Source of the DNA: UBA3775 sp051877895
GTDB taxonomy: Bacteria; Bacillota; Clostridia; Lachnospirales; Lachnospiraceae
Direction of reading: 5' to 3'
Assembly (NCBI GenBank): GCA_051877895.1
Contig: JBJEJI010000058.1
Coordinates: 1 to 42,990 of the forward strand
Length of the DNA stretch: 42,990 bases
The translations under genes and the position numbers were made by a program. Position 1 is the stretch's first letter, and each line of letters starts with the position of its first letter. This document shows, piece after piece, positions 32,702 to 41,393 of the stretch. The notes under the pieces are model-generated. The model saw only the letters and a program-made list of their open reading frames with translations. It did no database searches and had not been told where the DNA came from.

Positions 32702-33841
32702 GTGGTAGAATTAGATCAGGTTAAATATGCACTGCTGAATTACGAAAATCCCCTTAAGGAAATGGAAGCAAGTCTGGGGATTAAAGAGAAACTTGAACGT
32801 ATAGAGGAACTGGAAAGAAACATGGAGGAAGCCACTTTCTGGGATGATGCAACTACCAGTGCCGCAAAGGTTCAGGAATTAAAAAATATTAAAGGCAGTG
32901 TGCAGGCAATTAACAGCTTGAAACAGGCCTATGATGACATACTCACGCTGATTGATATGGCAATCGAGGAAAATGATGAGACTCTGATTCCGGAAGTGCA
33001 GGAAGAGTTTGCGCAGTTTGAAGAGGAATTCAACACACTGAAAACCGAAACTCTGCTGTCTGATGAGTTTGATCATATGAATGCCATTGTTTCCCTTCAT
33101 GCCGGAGCCGGCGGAACCGAAAGCTGTGACTGGGCAGGAATGCTTTTCAGAATGTACCAGCATTGGATTAATAAAAAAGGGTATACTATGGAAATACTGG
33201 ATATGCTTGACGGAGATGAGGCAGGCATAAAGTCCATTACCTTCCAGGTAAACGGAGCAAGTGCATACGGATATCTGAAAAGCGAGCATGGTGTGCACCG
33301 CCTTGTAAGAATTTCACCTTTCAATGCGGCAGGAAAACGCCAGACTTCATTTGTATCCTGCGATGTAATGCCGGATATTGAAGACAACATTGATGTTGAA
33401 ATCAATATGGATGATTTAAGAATTGATACTTATCGAAGCAGTGGTGCAGGCGGTCAGCACATTAATAAAACCAGTTCTGCAATCCGAATCACCCACCTGC
33501 CTACAGGAATTGTGGTACAGTGCCAGAATGAGCGTTCCCAGTTCCAAAACAAAGACAAGGCAATGCAGATGTTAAAGGCTAAGCTGTACATGTTAGAGAA
33601 ACAGAAGCAGGCAGATTATGCAGCAGGCATAAGAGGAGATGTAAAGGAGATTAATTTCGGTTCCCAGATACGTTCCTATGTTCTTCAGCCTTATACCATG
33701 GTAAAGGACCACAGAACAGGAGTGGAAATCGGAAATGCAGGAGCCGTACTGGATGGGAATCTGGATCCGTTCATTAACGGATATCTCAGCTGGGTGGCAA
33801 ACGGATGTAAATCCAGAGATGAAATTGATGAGGATATGTAA
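32702..33841 (+). CDS. prfB: Peptide chain release factor 2 (no programmed frameshift)
   Basis: Reads UAA and UGA stop codons and triggers peptide release. Start is GTG at 32702 after GGGAGG, giving MVELDQ and 379 residues; an in-frame extension to 32633 has no ribosome site. The tripeptide SPF (205-207) shows it is RF2, and GGQ is at 250-252 in GAGGQHINKTSS. The reading frame is continuous from start to stop: the in-frame UGA and +1 shift near codon 25 found in most prfB genes is absent. The stop TAA shares one base with the uvrB start, so uvrB is likely translationally coupled. Identification is firm. Confidence 0.95.
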   Translation: MVELDQVKYALLNYENPLKEMEASLGIKEKLERIEELERNMEEATFWDDATTSAAKVQELKNIKGSVQAINSLKQAYDDILTLIDMAIEENDETLIPEVQEEFAQFEEEFNTLKTETLLSDEFDHMNAIVSLHAGAGGTESCDWAGMLFRMYQHWINKKGYTMEILDMLDGDEAGIKSITFQVNGASAYGYLKSEHGVHRLVRISPFNAAGKRQTSFVSCDVMPDIEDNIDVEINMDDLRIDTYRSSGAGGQHINKTSSAIRITHLPTGIVVQCQNERSQFQNKDKAMQMLKAKLYMLEKQKQADYAAGIRGDVKEINFGSQIRSYVLQPYTMVKDHRTGVEIGNAGAVLDGNLDPFINGYLSWVANGCKSRDEIDEDM

Positions 33842-35829
33842 TGGATCATTTTGTATTACATTCAGAGTATGCACCTACAGGTGATCAGCCGGAGGCAATT
33901 AAGGCGCTTACCGAGGGCTTTGAAGAGGGTAACCAGTTCCAGACGCTTTTGGGTGTAACCGGTTCCGGAAAGACCTTTACAATGGCTAATATTATTCAGA
34001 AGCTGAATAAACCTACACTGGTTATTGCCCATAATAAAACCCTGGCTGCACAGCTATACGGAGAGTTCAGGGAATTCTTTCCCGAAAATGCTGTAGAGTA
34101 CTTTGTTTCATATTATGATTATTATCAGCCGGAGGCATATGTGCCTTCAACAGATACCTATATAGAAAAGGATTCTGCCATTAATGACGAAATTGACAGG
34201 CTGCGTCATTCAGCCACAGCGTCCCTGACAGAGCGAAGGGATGTGGTGGTAGTTGCCAGTGTATCCTGTATATATGGACTGGGTTCTCCGATTGACTATC
34301 AGAACATGACCCTTTCAGTCAGACCGGGCATGGTTAAAGACCGGGATGAAGTGCTGGAAAAATTAATTGACATACAGTATACGAGAAGCGAAATGGATTT
34401 CAAAAGAGGCACCTTCCGTGTACGTGGAGATGTAGTTGAGATTTATCCGGTATCAGGAGAGGATAACAAGGCTGTCAGAATTGAATTTTTCGGAGATGAA
34501 ATCGACAGAATATGTCAGGTGGATGCCCTGACAGGTGAGGTGAACTCTACCCTTGAGCATGTTGTAATCTTTCCGGCATCCCACTATGTTGTGCCTGCGG
34601 AACAGATGGAAGAAGCCCTTGCAGACATTGAAAAAGAACTTGATGAGCGGATAACCTATTTTAAGGGAGAAGACAGGTTGCTTGAAGCACAGCGAATTTC
34701 AGAAAGAACCCATTATGATCTGGAAATGCTCAGGGAAACCGGATTCTGCAGCGGCATTGAAAACTATTCCATGCATCTTGCTAGACTGACTCCACAGGAT
34801 TCACCAAACACATTAATGGATTACTTTCCTGATGATTACCTGATTATTGTAGATGAAAGCCATATGACAATTCCGCAAATTCGTGGGATGTTTAACGGAG
34901 ACCGTTCCAGAAAGACAACACTTGTGGATTACGGCTTCAGGCTTCCAAGCGCATTATGTAACAGACCTCTCTCTTTTGATGAATTTGAAAGTAAGATAAA
35001 TCAGATGCTTTTTGTTTCTGCTACCCCGGGAGCATATGAAGAGGAACATGAACTGTTCCGTACCGAGCAGATTATCAGACCAACCGGACTTCTGGATCCA
35101 TTGGTTGAGGTAAGACCTGTTGCGGGGCAAATTGATGATCTTGTTGGAGAAGTCCGTAAGGAAACAGATAAGAAAAACAAGGTTCTGGTTACAACCCTTA
35201 CCAAGCGTATGGCGGAGGAACTGACCGATTATATGCGTGAGGTGGGCATCAGAGTTAAATATCTCCACTCGGATATTGATACTTTGGAACGAAGTGAGAT
35301 AATCCGTGATATGCGTATGGATGCCTTTGACGTGCTGGTGGGCATAAATCTTCTGAGAGAAGGTTTGGATATTCCTGAAATCGGTCTGGTTGCCATTCTG
35401 GATGCGGACAAGGAAGGTTTCCTGCGTTCAACAACCTCTTTGATTCAGACCATCGGACGTGCTGCCCGTAATGCAGAGGGTAGAGTTATTATGTATGCGG
35501 ATACTATTACCGATTCCATGAGGACTGCCCTTGATGAAACCGCCAGAAGACGAAAAATTCAGGATGAATATAATAAGGCTCACGGAATCACACCAAAAAG
35601 CATCCAAAAGGCGGTGCGTGAACTTATCAGCATTTCCAAAAAGGTTGACAAGAAGCTTTCTGATAAGCTTGAAAAGGATTATGAATCCATGTCCGAGAAA
35701 GAACTTAAAGAAATGGCTGCATTGGTTAAGAAGAAAATGCACGCGGCGGCAGCGGAACTTAATTTTGAGCTGGCAGCAGAGCTTCGTGATAAATTGGTAG
35801 AAATTAACAAATATTTATATGAAGCATAG
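33841..35829 (+). CDS. uvrB: UvrABC system protein B
   Basis: DNA damage verification helicase of nucleotide excision repair. 662 residues; Walker A GVTGSGKT (38-45), beta-hairpin region YYDYYQPEAYVPSTDTYIEK with the damage-probing tyrosines near 92-111, DESHMT, and the motif VI segment QTIGRAARN. The C-terminal UVR domain that binds UvrC is present (about 620-660, AAAELNFELAAELRDKL). The ATG overlaps the prfB stop by one base (TAATG). uvrA follows after 112 bases with its own SOS-type promoter. No LexA box was found directly upstream of uvrB, as its start sits inside prfB. Confidence 0.97.
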   Translation: MDHFVLHSEYAPTGDQPEAIKALTEGFEEGNQFQTLLGVTGSGKTFTMANIIQKLNKPTLVIAHNKTLAAQLYGEFREFFPENAVEYFVSYYDYYQPEAYVPSTDTYIEKDSAINDEIDRLRHSATASLTERRDVVVVASVSCIYGLGSPIDYQNMTLSVRPGMVKDRDEVLEKLIDIQYTRSEMDFKRGTFRVRGDVVEIYPVSGEDNKAVRIEFFGDEIDRICQVDALTGEVNSTLEHVVIFPASHYVVPAEQMEEALADIEKELDERITYFKGEDRLLEAQRISERTHYDLEMLRETGFCSGIENYSMHLARLTPQDSPNTLMDYFPDDYLIIVDESHMTIPQIRGMFNGDRSRKTTLVDYGFRLPSALCNRPLSFDEFESKINQMLFVSATPGAYEEEHELFRTEQIIRPTGLLDPLVEVRPVAGQIDDLVGEVRKETDKKNKVLVTTLTKRMAEELTDYMREVGIRVKYLHSDIDTLERSEIIRDMRMDAFDVLVGINLLREGLDIPEIGLVAILDADKEGFLRSTTSLIQTIGRAARNAEGRVIMYADTITDSMRTALDETARRRKIQDEYNKAHGITPKSIQKAVRELISISKKVDKKLSDKLEKDYESMSEKELKEMAALVKKKMHAAAAELNFELAAELRDKLVEINKYLYEA

Positions 35830-35845
35830 CAGGAAATAAATCTGC

Positions 35846-35875
35846 TTGACAAACATATGTTCGGAGATGTAAAAT
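35846..35875 (+). promoter_or_regulatory. uvrA promoter
   Basis: TTGACA (35846-35851), 18-base spacer, TAAAAT (35870-35875). A LexA box fills much of the spacer. Confidence 0.75.
35850..35863. promoter_or_regulatory. LexA (DinR) SOS box
   Basis: CAAACATATGTTCG agrees with the Gram-positive SOS consensus CGAACRNRYGTTCG at 12 of 13 defined positions (only the second base differs). Its position between -35 and -10 is right for repression. Confidence 0.82.
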
Positions 35876-35941
35876 AAATTCTAATTCTGATAAGGGGAAA
35901 ACTGCAACTATTTCAGGTCAGGTTTGACAGTAAACAGCAAT

Positions 35942-38782
35942 ATGGAACAGAAATACATTAAAATCAGAGGAGCCAGGGAGAATAACCTTAAAAATATCGA
36001 CATAGATATTCCAAGAGATAAGTTTGTGGTTTTGACCGGTCTTTCCGGTTCAGGCAAATCTTCCCTGGCTTTTGATACAATATATGCCGAAGGACAAAGA
36101 AGGTATATGGAATCTCTTTCTTCCTATGCCAGAATGTTCCTTGGACAGATGGAAAAACCGGATGTAGACAGCATTGAAGGTCTGCCCCCGGCCATTTCCA
36201 TAGATCAGAAATCAACAAACAAGAATCCACGATCTACCGTAGGTACAGTTACGGAAATCTATGACTATTTCAGACTTCTTTATGCCAGAATCGGTATTCC
36301 CCACTGCCCGAAGTGCGGAAGAGAAGTGAAACGTCAGACCGTGGACGAAATGGTTGATGATATAATGTCTTACCCTGAGAGAACCAGAATCACACTTCTT
36401 GCACCAATGGTAAAAGGACGCAAAGGTGAGCATGTAAAGATTCTGGAACAGGCCAGAAAAAGCGGCTATGTCAGAGTCATTATTGATGGAAACATGTACG
36501 AGCTTTCAGAGGAAATCAAGCTTGACAAGAATATTAAGCACACCATTTCCATCGTAGTTGACAGACTTATTGTTAAGCCGGGCATTGAAAGCAGACTGAC
36601 AGATTCTGTGGAGAACATTCTTAAGCTTACAGACGGCCTGCTGGTGGTAGACGTGGCAGACGGAGAACAGAAAACCTATTCTCAGAGTTTTTCCTGTCCT
36701 GACTGCGGAATTTCCATTTCGGAACTGGAACCTCGTTCCTTTTCCTTTAACAATCCTTTCGGGGCTTGTCCGGAATGTCACGGAATCGGTATTAAAATGG
36801 AGTTTTCTGAGGATTTATTGATACCGGACACAAAGTTATCCATTGACGAAGGTGCCATTGCAGTAACCGGCTGGCAGTCTGCAAAAGATAAGGGCAGTTT
36901 CAGCAGATGTCTGCTGGAGGCACTGGCAAAGGAATATGATTTTCGTCTTGATGTTCCTTACAGGGAGCTGCCTGAAAAGGTGCAGCATATGCTTATGTAT
37001 GGAACGGGCGGTAAGGAAGTAAAAGTACATTATAAAGGCCAGCGTGGTGAAGGTGTTTATGATGTTGCTTTTGAGGGTCTTCTTGCCAATGTTGCAAAAC
37101 GTTATCGTGAAACAAGTTCAGAGTATTCCAGAGCGGAGTATGAAAATTTCATGACCATTACTCCGTGTAAAGCCTGCGGAGGCAGAAGATTGAGTCCGGA
37201 ATCTCTGGCGGTAACAGTAGCAGACAAAAATATTGCCGAAATCACCGAAATGAGCATTGAAGAATTGTACCGTTTCATGAATGAGTTGAAGCTAACACCG
37301 GTGCAGGAAGAAATCGGCAGACTGGTACTTCGTGAAATCAGGGCACGACTGAAGTTTTTAAATGATGTAGGATTGTCATATCTTACGCTTGCCAGAGCTA
37401 CGGCTTCTCTTTCGGGAGGAGAGGCACAGAGAATCAGACTTGCAACCCAGATTGGTTCGGGACTGGTTGGTGTAGCCTATATCTTAGACGAGCCAAGCAT
37501 CGGACTTCATCAGAAGGATAACGACAAATTGTTGGCTTCACTTAAAGGGCTGAGAGATTTGGGAAATACCCTGATTGTGGTTGAACATGACGAAGACACC
37601 ATGTTTGCAGCGGATCACATTGTGGATATCGGTCCCGGCGCAGGAAGTCATGGCGGAGAGGTTGTCGCTCAGGGAACTGCAAAAGAGATTATGGCGTGCG
37701 ACCGCTCAATTACAGGAGCCTACCTCAGTAGAAAACTCGCGGTTCCTATTCCAAAGATCTACAGAAAACCAACAGGTTTTCTCAAAGTAAAGGGAGCAAA
37801 TGAGCATAACCTGAAGAATATTGATGTGGACATTCCATTAGGGGTAATGACCTGTGTAACAGGTGTGTCCGGTTCGGGAAAAAGCTCTCTTGTAACCGAA
37901 ATAGTATACAAAAGACTTGCAAGAGATTTAAATCGTGCAAGGTGCATACCGGGTGAGCATAAGGATATATTGGGCATAGAACAGCTAGACAAGGTTATTG
38001 ATATTGACCAGTCTCCAATCGGACGTACTCCACGTTCCAATCCTGCTACCTATACCGGAGTTTTTGATATGATAAGAGAATTATTTGCAGCTACTCAGGA
38101 TGCAAAGATGAGAGGGTACGGCAAGGGAAGATTCTCCTTTAATATTAAGGGCGGAAGATGTGAGGCCTGCTCCGGTGACGGTATAAACAAAATTGAAATG
38201 AATTTTCTTCCTGACATTTATGTTACCTGTGAGGTGTGCGGAGGTAAAAGGTACAACAGAGAAACACTTGAGGTGCTTTATAAAGGAAAGAGCATCTTCG
38301 ATGTACTGGATATGACTGTTGAGGAAGCACTGACTTTCTTTGAGAATGTACCAAGTATTAAAAGAAAGATTCAGACACTTTATGATGTAGGATTATCCTA
38401 TTTGAAGCTGGGTCATCCGTCCACTTTGTTATCAGGCGGAGAGGCACAGAGAATTAAGCTTGCCACGGAGCTTAGCAGAAAAAGTACAGGTAAAACCATT
38501 TACATTCTGGATGAGCCGACCACTGGTCTCCATTTTGCAGATGTACACAAACTTGTAGAAATTTTACAAAGACTGACAGACGGTGGAAACACGGTGCTGG
38601 TAATCGAACATAACCTTGATGTAATTAAAACTGCCGACTATATAATTGACATAGGACCTGACGGTGGTGACAAGGGTGGAACGGTTGTAGCATGCGGAAC
38701 ACCAAGAGAAATCGCAGATAACAAAGAATCTTATACAGGTGCTTATTTAAAGAAAATCTTCGATGAAGCAGACGGAAAGTAG
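35942..38782 (+). CDS. uvrA: UvrABC system protein A
   Basis: Damage-scanning ATPase of nucleotide excision repair. From the ATG at 35942 it is 946 residues beginning MEQKYIKIRGARENNLKNI, the usual UvrA opening. The ribosome site in front of this ATG is poor; a TTG at 35924 would add six residues but sits too close to AGGTCAGG. Two ABC ATPase modules are present, with Walker A GLSGSGKSS (about 31-39) and GVSGSGKSS near 640. Zinc-binding cysteines occur in CPKCGR and CSGDG/CEVCGGKRY, and both signatures read LSGGEAQRI. The promoter carries a LexA box, so it is probably SOS-induced. The yfbR-like gene follows by six bases. Confidence 0.96.
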   Translation: MEQKYIKIRGARENNLKNIDIDIPRDKFVVLTGLSGSGKSSLAFDTIYAEGQRRYMESLSSYARMFLGQMEKPDVDSIEGLPPAISIDQKSTNKNPRSTVGTVTEIYDYFRLLYARIGIPHCPKCGREVKRQTVDEMVDDIMSYPERTRITLLAPMVKGRKGEHVKILEQARKSGYVRVIIDGNMYELSEEIKLDKNIKHTISIVVDRLIVKPGIESRLTDSVENILKLTDGLLVVDVADGEQKTYSQSFSCPDCGISISELEPRSFSFNNPFGACPECHGIGIKMEFSEDLLIPDTKLSIDEGAIAVTGWQSAKDKGSFSRCLLEALAKEYDFRLDVPYRELPEKVQHMLMYGTGGKEVKVHYKGQRGEGVYDVAFEGLLANVAKRYRETSSEYSRAEYENFMTITPCKACGGRRLSPESLAVTVADKNIAEITEMSIEELYRFMNELKLTPVQEEIGRLVLREIRARLKFLNDVGLSYLTLARATASLSGGEAQRIRLATQIGSGLVGVAYILDEPSIGLHQKDNDKLLASLKGLRDLGNTLIVVEHDEDTMFAADHIVDIGPGAGSHGGEVVAQGTAKEIMACDRSITGAYLSRKLAVPIPKIYRKPTGFLKVKGANEHNLKNIDVDIPLGVMTCVTGVSGSGKSSLVTEIVYKRLARDLNRARCIPGEHKDILGIEQLDKVIDIDQSPIGRTPRSNPATYTGVFDMIRELFAATQDAKMRGYGKGRFSFNIKGGRCEACSGDGINKIEMNFLPDIYVTCEVCGGKRYNRETLEVLYKGKSIFDVLDMTVEEALTFFENVPSIKRKIQTLYDVGLSYLKLGHPSTLLSGGEAQRIKLATELSRKSTGKTIYILDEPTTGLHFADVHKLVEILQRLTDGGNTVLVIEHNLDVIKTADYIIDIGPDGGDKGGTVVACGTPREIADNKESYTGAYLKKIFDEADGK

Positions 38783-38788
38783 GAATAT

Positions 38789-39385
38789 ATGGAAAATCAG
38801 TTTTTCGCTATGATGTCAAGAATGAAGTATATTGAACGCTGGGCATTGATGCGTAATTCAGAAAAAGAAAACATCAGTGAACATTCCCTGGAAGTGGCCA
38901 TGATAGCTCATGGACTTGCAGTAATCGGAAATGTCCGTTTCGGGGAGCATTATAATGCGGAAAAATGTGCAGTGATTGCCATGTACCACGATTGTTCTGA
39001 AATTATAACAGGCGATATGCCAACACCTGTGAAATACTATAATTCCGATATCAGCGGCATTTATCATAAAATAGAAGACAAGGCAAATGAGGCTCTTCTT
39101 GGAATGCTGCCGGAGGGTATGCGTGAATATTACAGGGATTATTTCTTTAAAACGAAAGAAGACAGTCATCTCTGGAGGCTTGTAAAGGCTGCGGACAAAA
39201 TTTCCGCACTGGTAAAATGTATAGAAGAAGAAAAAGCCGGAAACAGCGAATTCAGAGAAGCTAAAAAGACTACTTTGGAGGCAATTTATAAAATGCAATT
39301 GCCTGAAGCAGAGGTTTTCCTTGAAGAATTTGCTCACAGCTATGAGCTGACCCTTGATGAATTAAACTCAGATTTGATTCTTTAG
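38789..39385 (+). CDS. YfbR-like HD-domain 5'-deoxynucleotidase
   Basis: A 198-residue HD-domain phosphohydrolase, most like E. coli YfbR, which removes phosphate from deoxyribonucleoside 5'-monophosphates. The metal site is visible: His32 in SEHSLEVAM, His67-Asp68 in MYHDCSEI, and Asp about 136 in VKAADKISAL. TGDMPTPVKYYN (75-86) is a family hallmark. The ATG follows GGAAT six bases after the uvrA stop, so the two may be co-transcribed, tying nucleotide turnover to repair. Other HD hydrolases are less likely given the conserved N-terminal FFAMMSRMKYIERW. Confidence 0.88.
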   Translation: MENQFFAMMSRMKYIERWALMRNSEKENISEHSLEVAMIAHGLAVIGNVRFGEHYNAEKCAVIAMYHDCSEIITGDMPTPVKYYNSDISGIYHKIEDKANEALLGMLPEGMREYYRDYFFKTKEDSHLWRLVKAADKISALVKCIEEEKAGNSEFREAKKTTLEAIYKMQLPEAEVFLEEFAHSYELTLDELNSDLIL

Positions 39386-39589
39386 TCTGCATTTAAAAAT
39401 TAACCGATATTTGAAGTTACATCCTTTAGTAAAAATGTATTGTTAAACCGGAAGTTGCAATGTGGAACTGAAATTTAAGTGCTAAACCGAAAGTGACAAT
39501 ACCGGATTTGTTGCCGATTCCGAAATGTTTAATTGTCCGGTGTTTTGCAGGTGTATGTAATACTTCATGTAAGGTTATGGAGGAAATGA

Positions 39590-41200
39590 ATGAAGCGAGC
39601 TATTTATGTAGACTACGAAAATGTTAATATCAGCGGATTAAAGGGTATCGAAGAACTTACTCATGATGATGTGGTAAAGATTTTCATCGGTGCCCAGACA
39701 TCAAAGCTCTCAATGGTAGATGCAAACAGAATTTTTAACTGTGAAGCCAGTGTGGAGCTTATTACAAACAAGTATATCGGAAAAAATGCCCTGGACTTCA
39801 TTATTATGGTGCATATGGGTCATGATATAGCTCTGGAACTTGCAAAGGCATACTATATCATCTCCAAGGATAAGGGCTATGACCCGGCAATTCATGAAAT
39901 GAGAAAACTAAGCGGGCTTACCGTAGCCAGAAGAGAAGATATTGTTGCGGTTCTTGATGAGAAAAAAGGTTTTGGAAAAACAATCAAAAATATTTTAGGT
40001 ATAGGCAAGGTAAAAGAAAGCCCGGATACTACAGAACATACTGTGGTTGGCAAGGGTAAGAAAGACAGTGAAGATATTACCAGAATTACCAGAAATTACG
40101 TGAAGGAAGAGAAAACCAAGTCCGATAAGAAAAAAGGAAAAGATATTCCAAATGCTTCTGTGACCCCAAAAAGTGATGCGGAACAAAATAAAAATGTGAT
40201 ACAAAAGAATAATTCAATACAAAAGAAAACGGTTGCAAAAAATAAAACTGTGACACAAAAACATAAAGTGGACCATAATAAAAATGTATCGCAGAAAAAC
40301 AATGTGGATCACAATAAAACCGTGACGCAGAAAAATAATGTGGATCACAATAAAACCGTGACGCAGAAAAATAATGTGGAGCATAATAAAGCCGTGACGC
40401 AGAAAAATAATGTGGACCACAATAAAACCGTGACACAGAATAATGATGTCACGCAGAATAGTGTCGACATTGGAGTTGTACAAAATAAGGCTGAAAATAA
40501 TAAGCCTACTAGTGTAGAAAAACAGAATACTGATTTTGATTACCGTAATACCGGGCACAGGAATAACCATAAGAACAACCATCATTCGCCTGCAGACATA
40601 AAAGCTGTAAAAATTAATCATACGGAAGTAAATGATGCAAAAGTGATTGCACTAAAAGAAAAACCTGTAGAGACAGATGATGCAAAAGTAATTTCAATTG
40701 AAGAAAAAACCGCAGGACAAAAAACCGCAGAACAAAAAGCTGAAAAGAAGCCTGCAGGGTCGGGTAACAGGAACAACAAGAGAAAGAGACAATCAAAACC
40801 TGTAAAAAAACAGGTTCCTGAAAATTCTGCAAATCAGACAATTACTTCTTCTGTAAAGGAATCCGATTCAAAGCAGGAGACAGTAACTGATAAAAACGTA
40901 GTAAACAAACCGACTGACGAAAAACCTGTGACCGAAAATTCGGTAAATAAGAAAAATACAAAACATAATATTGCAAAAAAGAAACCTTATAATAAAAAGC
41001 CGGAAACCGATAAACCGGTTATTATAAATGCTGCTCCTGATTCAGCCTCAAATGTAAAACCTATAAGTGAAAAACAGGAAGAAAACTTATCCGAAGAAAC
41101 AGAACGTGAGAGGCAGAGGCGGGAAGCATTTGCACTTCTGGCAGAACTGGACGAGCAGGAAAATCAAAATTCTCAGTTTGTTTACAGACGGAAGAGATAA
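39590..41200 (+). CDS. PIN/NYN-like domain protein with long repetitive basic tail
   Basis: A 536-residue protein with two parts. Residues 1-125 form a compact PIN/NYN-like nuclease fold, with conserved acids in AIYVDYENVN (Asp8, Glu10), NALDFIIMVHMG (Asp69) and ISKDKGYDPAI (Asp94, Asp98). The rest is a low-complexity, Lys/Asn/Thr-rich and probably disordered tail: tandem 12-residue units like VDHNKTVTQKNN (about 215-286), then Pro/Lys/Glu-rich sequence, ending in REAFALLAELDEQ and a basic end RRKR. No signal peptide or membrane helix was seen. The start follows GGAGG. RNA binding or processing by the N-domain is inferred from the fold; no function is known to me. The tail could be a flexible RNA-binding scaffold. 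Confidence 0.75.
   Translation: MKRAIYVDYENVNISGLKGIEELTHDDVVKIFIGAQTSKLSMVDANRIFNCEASVELITNKYIGKNALDFIIMVHMGHDIALELAKAYYIISKDKGYDPAIHEMRKLSGLTVARREDIVAVLDEKKGFGKTIKNILGIGKVKESPDTTEHTVVGKGKKDSEDITRITRNYVKEEKTKSDKKKGKDIPNASVTPKSDAEQNKNVIQKNNSIQKKTVAKNKTVTQKHKVDHNKNVSQKNNVDHNKTVTQKNNVDHNKTVTQKNNVEHNKAVTQKNNVDHNKTVTQNNDVTQNSVDIGVVQNKAENNKPTSVEKQNTDFDYRNTGHRNNHKNNHHSPADIKAVKINHTEVNDAKVIALKEKPVETDDAKVISIEEKTAGQKTAEQKAEKKPAGSGNRNNKRKRQSKPVKKQVPENSANQTITSSVKESDSKQETVTDKNVVNKPTDEKPVTENSVNKKNTKHNIAKKKPYNKKPETDKPVIINAAPDSASNVKPISEKQEENLSEETERERQRREAFALLAELDEQENQNSQFVYRRKR
40232..40447 (+). repeat. Six in-frame 36-base tandem repeats in the PIN-like gene
   Basis: Units start at 40232, 40268, 40304, 40340, 40376 and 40412, each coding 12 residues like VDHNKTVTQKNN. 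The central units at 40304 and 40340 are almost identical in DNA, which points to recent slippage or duplication. More degenerate units precede them. Confidence 0.88.
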
Positions 41201-41393
41201 TGTGCATGGTACTTTCTGTTTTGTACTATTTACTTTTCTTATGAAATAGGTTAAACTGATTCAACAGATAATTTTTCATGATTATTATTGATGATAATTA
41301 TTTCCGGAATATAATTATTTCAACAGAAATTCATGCTAAAGCGTTTTGAATGAAAAAAGATTAATACGTAAGATTTTTGGTAGGAGGATATGC

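Noticed and set aside
40086..40436. Antisense - strand frame of 116 codons in the PIN-like gene
   Set aside because: It is a mirror of the repeat-rich coding strand and has no start signal; all its repeats derive from the + strand gene.
40232..40447. CRISPR array
   Set aside because: The repeat period is 36 bases, but units are contiguous without spacers, are in frame with a long gene and encode a 12-residue peptide repeat.
41201..41393. Purine riboswitch or Fur box before guaA
   Set aside because: The conserved purine-riboswitch core could not be found. TGATAATTATTTCC only partly matches a Fur site and there is no iron-related gene here.
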